Source of the DNA: Falsiroseomonas oleicola
Lineage (GTDB): Bacteria; Pseudomonadota; Alphaproteobacteria; Acetobacterales; Acetobacteraceae
Length of the DNA: 64,000 nt
Direction: 5' to 3'
Assembly: GCF_019029495.1 (NCBI RefSeq)
Contig: NZ_JAERQM010000006.1
Coordinates: 325,115-389,114, forward strand
Shown here: positions 1-8,890 of the stretch, piece by piece
Position numbering within the stretch: position 1 is the first letter of the stretch
Layout: each line of letters starts with the position of its first letter
Notes under the pieces: model-generated
Database searches by the model: none
Seen by the model: only the letters and a program-made list of their open reading frames with translations
What the model was told of the DNA's origin: nothing
Program-made: the position numbers and the translations under genes

Positions 1-975
1 ATTTTTGAAAATTGTCTTAATTTGGTTGCCTCGAATCTCTTTGCCATTAAGGACTGGAGGAGATCGGTTCTCGGCGGCTAGTATTTCCAGTTCTAATGAA
101 AGCCGCTTTCCCAGATGATTGATCCATAGTTCCACGTCAGGTGCCGGAACAATAATCCGATGCTGAAAAAAAGCCCTGGCATCACCTCCCTTAAATAGCT
201 CGTCCGTAACATTCGGCCTGACGCAAATAAAGCATCGAAAATTGGTAGATGTAGTGATTTGGCGGCCGAAATTAACTGCGGCCTTCCAGTAATCGCGGCT
301 TAGGTGGTCAAGATTATCGAAAACGACGACATATTTTGCTTCTTTCTGAGACAGCAAATTTTGCTCAAGTGCTACAAAAGAATCGCGAATGGCAGGCTGA
401 GACACGTCCGTCGACAAAACTCTTGAAGCACGCTTGAGGGCAGTGACTTCTCGAGGAGAACTACCTCGACCTATGGCTTGCTGGATAGCCTTGTTGACGC
501 TTGACCTAATCGCACGGCCATAATCTTCGGCAACCTCCTTCTCTACGTTCGGACCTCGCAAATCGGCAAGCTGAAGACCATCAATAATCAAAAATCGTAT
601 CTTGGATTCTGGAGAGCACTGATGGATAACCTCCTCAAGATAATGCAGTAGTGAGGTTTTTCCTGATCCACGCCAACCCTCGACTAACGCCACACGACAC
701 CGATCCATATTATAAATCACATCAAGAAGGTCGATTTCGGTGATTCCGATCGGGGCATTATGATATTCTGAAGGCAATCTGGCTACACTGGATTTGTAGT
801 TGAAGTTTTTGTGTCCCTTTCGGGCGGTAAGATAGTTCTCGCGAAGAACACTCCATTCTTGCCGCGGCATTGGGGCGGTTGCTGCTACGCGATCGTATAA
901 AGTTTCCAGTGCTTGGAATATCGCGGAGGTCTGTTTTCCCGTGACCGATCCGTCGCATGAAGGTCTCCAAGGCAT
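1..975 (-). CDS. P-loop NTPase, C-terminus outside window
   Basis: Partial gene running off the left edge; 325 codons are open without a stop. A Walker A motif GWRGSGKT lies at about residues 100-107 and a Walker B-like run VVVFDNLDH at about 216-224, so it should bind and hydrolyse ATP. The arrangement resembles KAP- or STAND-type signalling or defence NTPases, but the family cannot be fixed without the missing part. The chosen ATG has GGAG seven bases upstream. A second open frame (976-1054 and inward) reads like a natural N-terminal extension and meets this frame at a GGGAAAA run (934-940), so a frameshift or an earlier start is possible. Base composition is clearly AT-richer than the neighbours, which suggests transfer. 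Confidence 0.75.
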   Translation of the reverse strand, partial: MPWRPSCDGSVTGKQTSAIFQALETLYDRVAATAPMPRQEWSVLRENYLTARKGHKNFNYKSSVARLPSEYHNAPIGITEIDLLDVIYNMDRCRVALVEGWRGSGKTSLLHYLEEVIHQCSPESKIRFLIIDGLQLADLRGPNVEKEVAEDYGRAIRSSVNKAIQQAIGRGSSPREVTALKRASRVLSTDVSQPAIRDSFVALEQNLLSQKEAKYVVVFDNLDHLSRDYWKAAVNFGRQITTSTNFRCFICVRPNVTDELFKGGDARAFFQHRIIVPAPDVELWINHLGKRLSLELEILAAENRSPPVLNGKEIRGNQIKTIFKN

Positions 976-1143
976 CGGTGATCTCCAGTCCTGTGGACAT
1001 CGAGAGCGAGAACAACATCACTAGCCTATCTCGCGGCTGAAGCGATACAATCATGTGGAAGCTGCACCGAGAGGCAACATTGTAATTTTTGAGGCATTTT
1101 TTGCTCTAAACGGTGAGCCTGCCGAACATCGCGCGCGCCCACT

Positions 1144-1171
1144 GTAAGCGTGCACTGGCGACTGCGGCAGT
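1144..1171 (+). repeat. IS66-like terminal repeat remnant
   Basis: The stretch starts GTAAGCGTGC and closely matches another stretch at 58185-58211, which sits next to a recognisable IS66 TnpC tail. IS66-family ends begin with GTAA. No IS66 gene is recognisable beside this copy, so it is probably a scar. Confidence 0.4.
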
Positions 1172-1334
1172 CAGCGGAGCCTTCGGCTTGGCGGCTCAGG
1201 CGCGCCTGCGGTCCGGCCGTGCTGGCGACGTCTGGCGATGACGACGAGGCGGGCGTTGATGCGCTCCTCGTCGATCCGCCAGCCGGGTCGAGTTTACGCG
1301 AGATCCGACTTATCAAGGCCTTGGAGGCGAGGGA

Positions 1335-1400
1335 AATGTTTGTCAAACGGCGCGGAAGTGGGACCCCGGATCGGCGTCGAATAGGGACCCCTCTTTGGTG
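1335..1400. repeat. IS21-type end with repeated GGGACCCC units
   Basis: Just downstream of istB the sequence carries two copies of a unit ending in GGGACCCC (about 1370 and 1395), like the multiple terminal repeats of IS21-family elements. A related stretch occurs at 37320-37375. I take this as the istB-side end of the element. Confidence 0.5.
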
Positions 1401-1485
1401 TGCTGATGCGCGCTGCGGTCGTCCGGCCCGCAGCCTTAGGCGGAGGGGCGGACGACCGCAGCGCGGCGGCTGTTGGATGGATGGC

Positions 1486-2217
1486 TCAGGCGCGGTTCTT
1501 GAACCGCCAGCTCTCGTTGCCGGTCTCGACGATGTCGCAGTGGTGCGTCAGACGGTCGAGCAGCGCCGTGGTCATCTTGGCGTCGCCGAACACGCTCGGC
1601 CATTCGCCAAAGGCCAGGTTGGTGGTGACCAGCACCGAGGTCTGCTCGTAGAGGCGGCTGACCAGATGGAACAGCAACTGCCCACCGGATTGCGCGAACG
1701 GCAGGTAGCCGAGCTCGTCCAGCACGACGAAGTCCATCCGGCACAGATGGTCCGCCAGCCGTCCCTGATGCCCGCTGCGGCTTTCCGCCTCAAGCCGGTT
1801 CACCAGGTCGACCACGGTGTAGAACCGGCCACGTGCCCCGCTGCGGATCAGCGCGCGGGCAATGGCGATGGTGAGGTGCGTCTTCCCCGTGCCGGTGCCG
1901 CCGACCAGCACCACGTTGCGCTGATGGGCCAGGAAGTTGCCCGTGGCGAGATCACGCACCAGGGCCTCGTTGATTGGCGTGCCCTCGAACCGAAAGTCCT
2001 CGACGTCCTTCGCCAGCGGCAGCCTCGATGCGGTGACCTGGTACTTGATCGACCGGGCCTGCTTCTCGGCAATCTCGGCGCCGACGAAGTCGCCGATGAC
2101 CTGCTGCGGCTCATGCTGGCGCTTCACTGCCGTGGTGACGATCTGGTCGAACGCCGCCTTCATGCCGAACAGCTTCAGCTCGCCCATGCTGGCGAGGATC
2201 TCGGACCGCTCCATCAC
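1486..2217 (-). CDS. istB: IS21-family transposition helper ATPase IstB
   Basis: This is the AAA+ helper of IS21 transposases, which loads and stimulates the IstA transposase. The 243-residue length is normal for IstB. The Walker A motif [10 protein letters not shown] is at about residues 105-114 and the Walker B region is [11 protein letters not shown]. The start codon overlaps the end of the istA fragment by four bases (ATGA), the usual IS21 gene coupling. The gene looks intact, but its partner is truncated, so the element is probably immobile unless helped in trans. Confidence 0.93.
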   Translation of the reverse strand: MMERSEILASMGELKLFGMKAAFDQIVTTAVKRQHEPQQVIGDFVGAEIAEKQARSIKYQVTASRLPLAKDVEDFRFEGTPINEALVRDLATGNFLAHQRNVVLVGGTGTGKTHLTIAIARALIRSGARGRFYTVVDLVNRLEAESRSGHQGRLADHLCRMDFVVLDELGYLPFAQSGGQLLFHLVSRLYEQTSVLVTTNLAFGEWPSVFGDAKMTTALLDRLTHHCDIVETGNESWRFKNRA

Positions 2218-2906
2218 ACGCTTCTCCTCAGGCTGTCATAGCGGGCGCAGTCGGCCAGCGGCTCGTGCCGCAGCCGCAGGGCATCTGGCGTCAGGATGGT
2301 CAGCGGCGCCGGGGGCTCGCGCTGGCGGGCCAGGATGTTCAGCACCACATCGGCGGAGTGCACGCCCTCCCGCAGCGCCTCGGCACAGGCCGCCTCGACC
2401 GCCACCAGGCCGTCGCTGAGCACGGCGGTGAGGATGTCCACCATCTGCCGGTCGCCATCGCCGACCCCGGCCAGCTTGCGGCGCACCCGTTCCAGCGCAC
2501 CGGGCAGCAGCCAATCCTTGAACGGCGCCCCGTTCCGCCAGGCGCCAGGCTTGCGGGCCAGCACCGGCACATAGTGCCAGGGGTCGAACACCATCTGGCC
2601 CCGACCAAAGCTCCGCCGGTGCTCGCCGACCACGCGCCCGTCTTGGCGGAGTTCGATCCGCTCGGCATAGGCGCGGATTTCCACCGGCCGCCCGACGGCG
2701 CCCGCCGCCACGGAGTATTTGTTGCTGTCGAACCGAACCAGGCAGGTCTTCGAGACCGAGGCCGTCACGGCGTGGAAGCCGTCGAACCGACCGGCGTAGG
2801 GCACCAGGCTTGGCCGCTCAGCCTCGAATACCTCCCAGACCGTCTGGTCGCGCTGCTCAGGATGCCGACCCGAAACGGTGCGCTGGTCGTCCACCCTGAT
2901 CTTCAT
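2214..2906 (-). pseudogene. istA: Truncated IS21 transposase IstA, C-terminal part
   Basis: Only the C-terminal beta-barrel and tail region of an IS21 transposase remains, about 230 residues. It begins around a segment with TVWEVFEAERP and continues with VTASVSKTCLVRFDSNKYSV, both typical of IstA. The N-terminal helix-turn-helix and the DDE catalytic core are missing. Homology fades at about 2906, the likely breakpoint; the open frame continues upstream, but with no transposase-like sequence. It overlaps istB by four bases. Confidence 0.85.
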
Positions 2907-2941
2907 GAGGCTCTCCGGATGATGGCGGGTCGCTTCGAAGC

Positions 2942-2958
2942 TACCTGGTGACCAGGTA
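2942..2958. repeat. 17-base near-perfect palindrome beside the IS21 breakpoint
   Basis: TACCTGGT-G-ACCAGGTA has 8-base arms around one central base. It sits just outside the point where istA homology stops. It could be an operator for a GntR- or MarR-like regulator or a cruciform-prone breakpoint; nothing nearby decides this. Confidence 0.5.
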
Positions 2959-3051
2959 CCAAGCGAAGGTGTCGGGAGGTCAGGGCAGCGCCCCCACTCC
3001 TGCGCCACGGGCAGTCTTGCGTGAGGAACATATATAGAACATGCTGACGTC

Positions 3052-3474
3052 ATGGATGCTCCTGGCCCCATCGATCCCGAAGTCCGACGTCGCATGCGCG
3101 CCGTCTTCACGACCGCCATCGGCACCCGGAGCAAGAGCATTTCCGAGGCTGCCGCCGAGGCCCGAGGCCTGGGGTGCGGAATGCAGCCCGCACTGCCGGT
3201 CAGCGTGGTTGATGACGCAGTGCAAGACATCATGCGCGAGGTAGGAGCCTGCCTGCCATCAGAAGATCCGGTAGAGCATGCGGGTCAAACCCTGCGGCCG
3301 GTCACGCCGGAGGAGGTCGCGGATAGCCTGGCCTACGCCATGCGCTTCAATGAGCGCGGCAAGGCGAGGCGGACGGGGCACGAGTACATGTCGCAGGTCG
3401 CGGCGGGTCAACTGGTGCAGCATCTGCTCCTAAGCGGGTACATCATCCTGCGATGCCCCACCACTCGGCCCTAG
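3052..3474 (+). CDS. Hypothetical protein, 140 residues
   Basis: I do not recognise the family with certainty. The C-terminal half (EEVADSLAYAMRFNERGKARR followed by a hydrophobic helix, GQLVQHLLLSGYIIL) has the balanced composition of a real soluble helical protein. It resembles small hypothetical proteins common in Acetobacteraceae accessory DNA; that resemblance is from memory. The N-terminal half is less convincing and the ribosome-binding site is weak, so the true start may be further in. There is no signal peptide or membrane segment. Confidence 0.5.
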   Translation: MDAPGPIDPEVRRRMRAVFTTAIGTRSKSISEAAAEARGLGCGMQPALPVSVVDDAVQDIMREVGACLPSEDPVEHAGQTLRPVTPEEVADSLAYAMRFNERGKARRTGHEYMSQVAAGQLVQHLLLSGYIILRCPTTRP

Positions 3475-3912
3475 TTCGACCGTGTCGACTGCACGGCCGA
3501 GCGCCATCTGCGACGCGAGCAACACGTCAAACGAGGCGTAAGGGCCGCGCTATGATCCCCTGGACGGGTCGGCAATTGCCGTCAGGCCTGAACCGGGGGC
3601 GGGGACCGGGTCTCCACCTCAAACAGGCAGGCTGTCGCGGCGCGAAGCGCATCCAGCCTGCGGGTGCGGTCGTCCTCGAACTTGTTGAGGGAGCCGAGCC
3701 GCTGCTGCGCAGGTTTTGAGAGCGACCTGGGAAGGGCGCCGAAGGTTGATGAGCCGCGTCTGGATACTGGACGATGTTCCGCTGAGATAAATCAGCGGCC
3801 AGGAGGAACAGACGATGGTGCATTTTTCCCCTCGAACGAACAACAGGAGCATGGTTATGCTGCCTTCATGAAGCGCGGGCCTTCAGAACGCGCATGACCG
3901 AGGAGCGATGGG
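3475..3912. other. Gap without a convincing gene
   Basis: No complete gene is visible. On the minus strand, about 3582-3760 reads as an open stretch ending in SPPPVQA-stop, with charged helical content (KFEDDRTRRLDALRAATA), and could be the tail of a lost gene. It has no start and no recognisable family. Confidence 0.3.
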
Positions 3913-4458
3913 ATGCTTGACCTGGACCGGTTCGCCGACGACTGCCGAGCGGCACTGGCTGAGGATCGAGGCGGGCACCGGGCGGTGCGCGAGGTCGTGG
4001 CACGAACGTTGTCAGATCCCAATGCCGTTCTGGCCGCGGTCGGCGAGCCGACGCGGGCTGGCGTGCACAAACTCTACCACTCGCCCGACCTGACCATCCT
4101 GAACCTGGTCTGGGGGCCGAAGATGACGCTCATGCCGCACGACCACCGCATGTGGGCGGTTATCGGTATCTACACGGGCCGCGAGGACAACATCTTCTGG
4201 CGCCGTCTTGAAGGCGGCAAGGTGGAGGCTGCCGGGGCGAAGGCGCTCGGGGTTGGCGACTGCACGGTACTCGGCCGCGACATCATTCACTCCGTCACCA
4301 ATCCCATTCCACGCCTGACCGGCGCGCTTCACGTCTATGGAGGCGATTTCTTCGCCATGGAGCGGAGTGAGTGGGACCCCGAATCGCTGGCGGAGAAGCG
4401 GTACGACGTGGAGAAGAACATGCGACTGTTCGAAGAGGCGAACGCAGCCCTGCGCTAA
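3913..4458 (+). CDS. Cupin-fold metal-dependent protein (cysteine dioxygenase-like)
   Basis: A 181-residue single-domain cupin. The first cupin motif shows His76 and His78 (PHDHRMW) and Glu91, and the second contributes His126 in DIIHSVTNP. This is the usual three-histidine/one-glutamate iron site of cysteine- or thiol-dioxygenase-like double-stranded beta-helix proteins (COG5553 type). Substrate is not predictable. The start is chosen at 3913 because GAGGAG lies just upstream. A hairpin terminator follows the gene. It is convergent with the DUF1127 pair. Confidence 0.8.
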   Translation: MLDLDRFADDCRAALAEDRGGHRAVREVVARTLSDPNAVLAAVGEPTRAGVHKLYHSPDLTILNLVWGPKMTLMPHDHRMWAVIGIYTGREDNIFWRRLEGGKVEAAGAKALGVGDCTVLGRDIIHSVTNPIPRLTGALHVYGGDFFAMERSEWDPESLAEKRYDVEKNMRLFEEANAALR

Positions 4459-4533
4459 ACGGGTAGCATCGGCGGCCCGAGCCATGGATCCACCCAGCCT
4501 GCCTGCTGAGAAGGAAGAAGCGCGGCCCGGCGG

Positions 4534-4557
4534 CCCCTCGCCCGAAGGGGGGGTTTT
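4534..4557. terminator. Hairpin plus T-run between convergent genes
   Basis: CCCCT pairs with AGGGG around a seven-base loop, followed by GGGTTTT. It lies between the cupin gene (+) and the DUF1127 pair (-), where a terminator for the cupin gene is expected. Confidence 0.45.
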
Positions 4558-4622
4558 GCTGATGCCGGGCTTCATACGCCCAATCCAGTCTGCTGTGAGC
4601 AGACATGAAGCTGTGCGCGGAA

Positions 4623-4901
4623 TCAGCACCGCCAGAAGGGACGCTCCAACTCGCGATGCACCTCGTAGCGGTTGGTCCCCATGTCACGCAGCTCCCGATA
4701 GTCCAGACCAGCCAGTTGATGAGACTCACGAAAGCGGCGCAGCGTCCGGGTGAACCAGGCTGCAGCAGCGGACAGTGGCCTCCATCGCGTGCGATGAACC
4801 GCTGGCGCGGCACCCTTCAAGCGATCGGCCGCGTCACCACATCCCGCGTCCCTAACCAGTCGGCGCGTCAGCATCCCAGGTTCCATGATGCCCCTCGTCA
4901 C
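4623..4901 (-). CDS. DUF1127 small basic protein
   Basis: 92 residues. The C-terminal half matches the DUF1127 (YjiS-like) pattern: an arginine-rich helix, then LDYRELRDMG and the closing RELERPFW. In alphaproteobacteria some DUF1127 proteins bind RNA and affect phosphate or stress metabolism; this one's role is unknown. The GTG start overlaps the stop of the upstream DUF1127 gene (GTGA), implying translational coupling. An in-frame ATG at 4886 preceded by GAGGGG is an alternative start. Confidence 0.75.
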   Translation of the reverse strand: MTRGIMEPGMLTRRLVRDAGCGDAADRLKGAAPAVHRTRWRPLSAAAAWFTRTLRRFRESHQLAGLDYRELRDMGTNRYEVHRELERPFWRC

Positions 4902-5191
4902 CCCTGCCAGAACGGCTTGCTGAACTCGCGGAATGCATCCGCGCGACTCAGGCCGATGTCTTTCAGCGCCGAGTCAGGCAGCGATTTGAGATGCTGGCGC
5001 TGCGACCAGCGTTCGGCCCATAGGACACCGACACGGAGCAAGGCCTGCGGCGGGTAATTGCCCGTGGCCCGGTTCTGCTCGGCTCCGCCCCGCGAAGTGC
5101 GGCGGCATTCCGTTATGGCTGGCGCGCCGCCCGCACCGGCAACGTTGGGAAATGTTGGATCGGTGCCTTGCCCTGACTTGATGAGTTGCAT
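4898..5191 (-). CDS. DUF1127 small basic protein
   Basis: 97 residues with the DUF1127 domain at the C-terminus: RWSQRQHLKSLPDSALKDIG followed by LSRADAFREFSKPFW. The start at 5191 is chosen because GGAG sits seven bases upstream; a longer reading to 5227 has no such site. It is coupled by a four-base overlap to the second DUF1127 gene, so the two form a small operon of diverged paralogues. The N-terminal half is low in predicted structure. Confidence 0.78.
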   Translation of the reverse strand: MQLIKSGQGTDPTFPNVAGAGGAPAITECRRTSRGGAEQNRATGNYPPQALLRVGVLWAERWSQRQHLKSLPDSALKDIGLSRADAFREFSKPFWQG

Positions 5192-5316
5192 CGGATGGCT
5201 CCAATGATTGGCTGAGCCATCGTGCATCCTGTGGTCGATCCAGCCGACCGACTTGTCCTCATGCCGTGTGAAGTGGCTTCACCGCCCAGGCGGGTGGCCG
5301 CCGGACCCGGACAACC

Positions 5317-6366
5317 TCAGTAGGGCGTTCCATCCTTGTGCCTGAACAGCCATGCGCCGCGCTCATCCAGCGACGCCTCGATATCATCAGCGGGATAGGC
5401 GACCTCGTCGCCCGGCGTTCTGTCGCCGATCTCGATGAAGGAGCAGTCCCGCGTCGTCCCGTTCTCGATGTGGTGTGCCTCGCCACCCGCCTTGAAGCCA
5501 GCCACCATGCCGGGGCGAAGCCTGACCGTCCGATCGCCGATGAACAGGGTCGGCTCCCCGTCGAGCACGTAGATGAACTCGTCCTGGCGGCTGTGGGCAT
5601 GGTGGAGGGCAGACACCGCGCCCGGGGCGAGCACCGTCAGGTTGACCCCGAAATTCGTCAGGCCAAACAGGTTACCGAGCTGTCGCTTCAGGCGCCCGTT
5701 CATCCGTGATCTGAACGGCTCGGGATAGTTGCTCGGCTTGCGCCTGGGCGGCACGTCGGCCGCGATGATCGCCGCGGCGTCCTGGATACCCGTTGTTTCA
5801 CTCGGCCGGTCACCGCTCAGGTCGAGTTGGATCGGCGCGCCGATACCGGCCGCGAAGGCGGATAGCAGCATGGCGCCTTCCCGCCAGTCACTCGGACCGC
5901 TTGCTGTGTCGCAGTCGCGAAGTGCGCCAACCTGCAGGAAGGCCGCACCCCAGGCACCAGCCAATTCTCTGGCATGCGTTCTGGACGTGCAGGGGTCGTC
6001 CACACTTGTGAGCACCAGCGTCGGGAATGCCAGCCGGTCAGTGGGCGCCGGGTGGAAGTCGGCAGCTGCTCCGGTGAAGGCTGCGGAGTCCGGCACGCCA
6101 ACGAGGAAAGCACCAGCAACGGCCGAGTTGCCTTCGCTCCTCGCCCAATGCGCCACCAGAAGGCAGCCCAGGCCGTCGGCGACCAGCAACGGGGCTTCGC
6201 TGCAAGACCGCACGGCGTCGTCCAGGGCCTTCACCCAGCTTCGCAGGTTCGGTGCGTCCCAGCCTGGTGGCGCAATGCGGACCGCCTGCTTCATCGATGC
6301 CTGCCAGCGTCCCTGCCAATGTGCGTTTTCCGACCCGCCAGGGCCGGGGATGAATATCGTGCTCAT
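5317..6366 (-). CDS. RBBP9/YdeN-type hydrolase-fold domain fused to a cupin
   Basis: 349 residues in two domains. Residues 1-180 match the RBBP9/YdeN serine-hydrolase fold: IPGPGGSENAHWQGRW at the start, DGLGCLLVAHWA at the nucleophile elbow, and SGPSDWREG near the end. The catalytic serine expected in H-S-L-G is Gly65, and the position of the catalytic histidine (G-H-x-N in the family) reads Asp151, so the triad seems lost. Residues 210-349 form a cupin with HHAHSRQDEFIYVLDGEP and a later HH pair (EAHHIENG). The likely role is ligand binding or a cupin reaction with an inactive hydrolase domain. The gene overlaps the upstream TetR gene by ATGA and has GGAGG before its ATG. Confidence 0.85.
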   Translation of the reverse strand: MSTIFIPGPGGSENAHWQGRWQASMKQAVRIAPPGWDAPNLRSWVKALDDAVRSCSEAPLLVADGLGCLLVAHWARSEGNSAVAGAFLVGVPDSAAFTGAAADFHPAPTDRLAFPTLVLTSVDDPCTSRTHARELAGAWGAAFLQVGALRDCDTASGPSDWREGAMLLSAFAAGIGAPIQLDLSGDRPSETTGIQDAAAIIAADVPPRRKPSNYPEPFRSRMNGRLKRQLGNLFGLTNFGVNLTVLAPGAVSALHHAHSRQDEFIYVLDGEPTLFIGDRTVRLRPGMVAGFKAGGEAHHIENGTTRDCSFIEIGDRTPGDEVAYPADDIEASLDERGAWLFRHKDGTPY

Positions 6367-7064
6367 GGGTCCTCCGAAGCCATACGATTGGCTGCTGCCA
6401 TGGGTTCGCTGCAATTCACCGGGCGGTGTACCTCGCGGCGCATCGTCGGAGCTGTGGGCGTGACGGTGGCTGCCTTCGGCAAGGCGGCTCCAGCGCCGTC
6501 GGGCGAGAGCACCATCTGAACCATCGACAGCGCCTGTGCGGCGTATCGGATGTCCCGGTGCACCACGAGTTGCGCGATCAGCCCGTCCAGGACGAGCATC
6601 AGGCTGCGCGCCCGTCCTTCAGCGTCCTGCAGTCCCTCCGTCGCAATCCGTCGCGCCATCCAGGCTTCGAGTTGGCGCTTGTGAGCGGCCGCCATGATGC
6701 GGGCCGGGTGCCCCGGCAGTTCCGCGAACTCGAAGGCGGCTCTCAGGAATCCACACCCGCGCCATCGTGGTTCCGCTGACGCCTGCGCGATGCGGTGGAT
6801 GATCTGGCCCATGCCATCCCGCATCGAGGTCCGGGGACTCGTCATCCAGCCCAACAGGCGCTCGCAGCCCGCATCATCGCCCTCGGCGAGGAAGGCAGAG
6901 ATCAGGTCATCCTTGCTGCGAAAATGGTAGTAGATCGTTCGCTTGGTTACGCCCGCCCGGGCCGCGATGCGGTCCATGCCGCCCGCGCGCAGCCCTTCAT
7001 TGGCGAAGACCTCTCCGGCGGCCGCGAGGATTCGATCGCGCATGCCGGAATTCCCACGCGTCAT
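6363..7064 (-). CDS. TetR/AcrR-family transcriptional regulator
   Basis: 233 residues. The N-terminal helix-turn-helix is classic TetR (RILAAAGEVFANEG, then GVTKRTIYYHFRSKDDLI at about residues 38-55). The ligand-binding half resembles the TetR C-terminal domain up to about residue 190; the last 40 residues are low-complexity. The gene overlaps and precedes the pseudo-hydrolase/cupin gene and is divergent from an MFS transporter 87 bases away. It probably represses its own operon and the transporter. Confidence 0.9.
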   Translation of the reverse strand: MTRGNSGMRDRILAAAGEVFANEGLRAGGMDRIAARAGVTKRTIYYHFRSKDDLISAFLAEGDDAGCERLLGWMTSPRTSMRDGMGQIIHRIAQASAEPRWRGCGFLRAAFEFAELPGHPARIMAAAHKRQLEAWMARRIATEGLQDAEGRARSLMLVLDGLIAQLVVHRDIRYAAQALSMVQMVLSPDGAGAALPKAATVTPTAPTMRREVHRPVNCSEPMAAANRMASEDP

Positions 7065-7150
7065 CAGGGTCTCCGATATACCGGGCGGTGAATGTCGATG
7101 CCTGTCCTGGCGTGCCAGCCTGTGTTCCGGTCAAGGGACAGGAGAAGGCG

Positions 7151-8401
7151 ATGACGCGGCTGCGTCGGGCATCGGATCAGGCGGAGGCGGGCCTTCCCTC
7201 GGCCTGTCGCATCGCCCTCGCCGCGGGCTGCGCGCTGGCACTTCTGAGCTTCGGCCTGCGCGGTACCTTCGGCCTGTTCACCGCACCGCTCTCGGAAGCT
7301 CGCGGCTGGGACCGCGAGGTCTTCGCCGTGGCTGTCGCGATCCAGAACCTGGCCTGGGGGATCGGCCAGCCATTGGCCGGTATCGCGGCGGATCGCTGGG
7401 GCGCGTCGCGCGTCGTGGCTCTCGGGGGTTTGCTCTACGCAGCCGGACTGGCCGCAGCGCCCTTCGCCGACACGCCGCTCCTGCTGCATCTCAGCGTGGG
7501 CGTGCTGACGGGCCTCGGCATGGGGGGCGCATCCTACATCACGGTCATGGCGGCGATCGGCCGCATGGCGCCTGAGGCGAAGCGGTCCTGGGCGCTGGGC
7601 GTGGCGACCGCGGCGGGTTCGCTCGGACAGTTCATCGTGGTGCCCCTCGGTCAGGCCCTTATCAGTGCCTACGGCTGGAACATCGCCTTTCTGCTGCTGG
7701 CCGCGATGGGCGCCGCGATGCCGCTGCTCGCCCTGGGCCTGCGCGGCGACGTGCCGCCTGAACAGCCGCAGACCGATATGCAGGAGCTGGAGCGGGGCTC
7801 CTGGGCCATCATCGCCGATGCATTCAGGCTGCCGAGCTATCGCCTGCTCGTCGCGGCCTTCTTCGTCTGCGGTTTCCAGCTCGCATTCATCACCATCCAC
7901 ATGCCGCCCTGGCTCGCCGACCTTGGGCTCGATCCGTCCGTCGCGGCACTGGGCATCGCGCTGGTCGGGCTGTTCAACGTGGCTGGCGCCTATGCTGCGG
8001 GCGTCCTCGGCGCGCGCCGCAGCAGGCGCCTCCTGCTGGCCGGAATCTATCTTGGTCGCGCCCTGGCGGTGGCGGTATTCGTGTCCCTGCCGGTGACGCC
8101 CGTCACGGTGATGATCTTCTGTTCGGTCATGGGCGCGTTCTGGCTGTCCACCGCCCCTTTGACATCCGGCCTCGTCGCGGTGTTCTTCGGCACGCGACAC
8201 CTCGCGACACTGTTCGGGATCGCCTTCCTCAGCCACCAGCTTGGGTCGTTCCTTGGCGTCTGGCTCGGTGCCGCCATCGTCAGCGCGACGGGAAGCTACG
8301 ACATGGCCTGGTGGCTCTCCGCGCTGCTCGGCATCGCGGCGGCCCTGCTGCACCTGCCGATCCGGGAGGTGCCCGCGACCTCCCGTGTCCGCTTCGCCTA
8401 G
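7151..8401 (+). CDS. MFS transporter, monocarboxylate-type
   Basis: 416 residues, about 12 hydrophobic segments. It resembles the bacterial MFS group related to monocarboxylate/oxalate porters: N-terminal GLRGTFGLFTAPLSEARGW, then the loop motif ADRWGASRVV. The start ATG at 7151 is preceded by AGGAG; upstream in-frame codons look non-coding. It is divergent from the TetR gene and followed closely by a small membrane-anchored protein gene. Substrate is unknown; organic-acid uptake is a reasonable guess. Confidence 0.88.
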   Translation: MTRLRRASDQAEAGLPSACRIALAAGCALALLSFGLRGTFGLFTAPLSEARGWDREVFAVAVAIQNLAWGIGQPLAGIAADRWGASRVVALGGLLYAAGLAAAPFADTPLLLHLSVGVLTGLGMGGASYITVMAAIGRMAPEAKRSWALGVATAAGSLGQFIVVPLGQALISAYGWNIAFLLLAAMGAAMPLLALGLRGDVPPEQPQTDMQELERGSWAIIADAFRLPSYRLLVAAFFVCGFQLAFITIHMPPWLADLGLDPSVAALGIALVGLFNVAGAYAAGVLGARRSRRLLLAGIYLGRALAVAVFVSLPVTPVTVMIFCSVMGAFWLSTAPLTSGLVAVFFGTRHLATLFGIAFLSHQLGSFLGVWLGAAIVSATGSYDMAWWLSALLGIAAALLHLPIREVPATSRVRFA

Positions 8402-8410
8402 GTCCGCCGC

Positions 8411-8782
8411 ATGCCACGCGCGGCCCGCGCCATCGGAGGCCTGCTGAGCTGCCTCCTGATGATGGCAATGGTCCTTGCGCTCCCGCTCGGCGCGGCGCTT
8501 TGGCTGGGCCAGGAGAGAGCACCCAGGGGCCGTGTCCTTGTGGTCGCCCCGCCGTGGCAGCCGGATGCGGAGGTGATCGGCCGCCTTGGCTCGCTCGGCG
8601 CCGACTGGGCGCTGCCGCTCTGGGTGCCTGGTGCTTGGCTGGCCGAGTTCGGGCAGGGGCAAGCGGCCGGTCCGGTGCGCGGCCTGATGCTGTTCGGCCT
8701 TGCTGACGGCAGGACCTGGTTGGGCGGCTGCGTACCCCCGGGACAGGCGCCGCGTCCCGGAAATGCTGGCGCCGCCCGCTGA
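8411..8782 (+). CDS. Small membrane-anchored hypothetical protein
   Basis: 123 residues, starting ten bases after the MFS gene and so probably co-transcribed. One strong hydrophobic segment near the N-terminus (LLSCLLMMAMVLALPLGAAL, about residues 11-30) acts as a signal anchor or signal peptide. The rest is a small globular domain with VLVVAPPW and a conserved-looking glycine/tryptophan pattern. I do not recognise a family. Confidence 0.55.
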   Translation: MPRAARAIGGLLSCLLMMAMVLALPLGAALWLGQERAPRGRVLVVAPPWQPDAEVIGRLGSLGADWALPLWVPGAWLAEFGQGQAAGPVRGLMLFGLADGRTWLGGCVPPGQAPRPGNAGAAR

Positions 8783-8890
8783 ACCTGCTTCCACTGTCCT
8801 GTCCTGCGAATCTGACCTCGGCCCGCCGCAACCGGCGGCGGATCCCCAGCCTGCCCAAGTTCGGGACTGCCCAATGCAGAGATCTCCTCA

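Noticed and set aside
1026-1346. Minus-strand 106-codon frame between the NTPase gene and the IS21 end
   Set aside because: It runs through the IS66-like end, with no family features; likely chance.
7064-8794. A 576-codon minus-strand frame opposite the MFS gene
   Set aside because: Its composition (His, Arg, Gln, Glu rich, no hydrophobic core) is that of an antisense shadow in GC-rich DNA.
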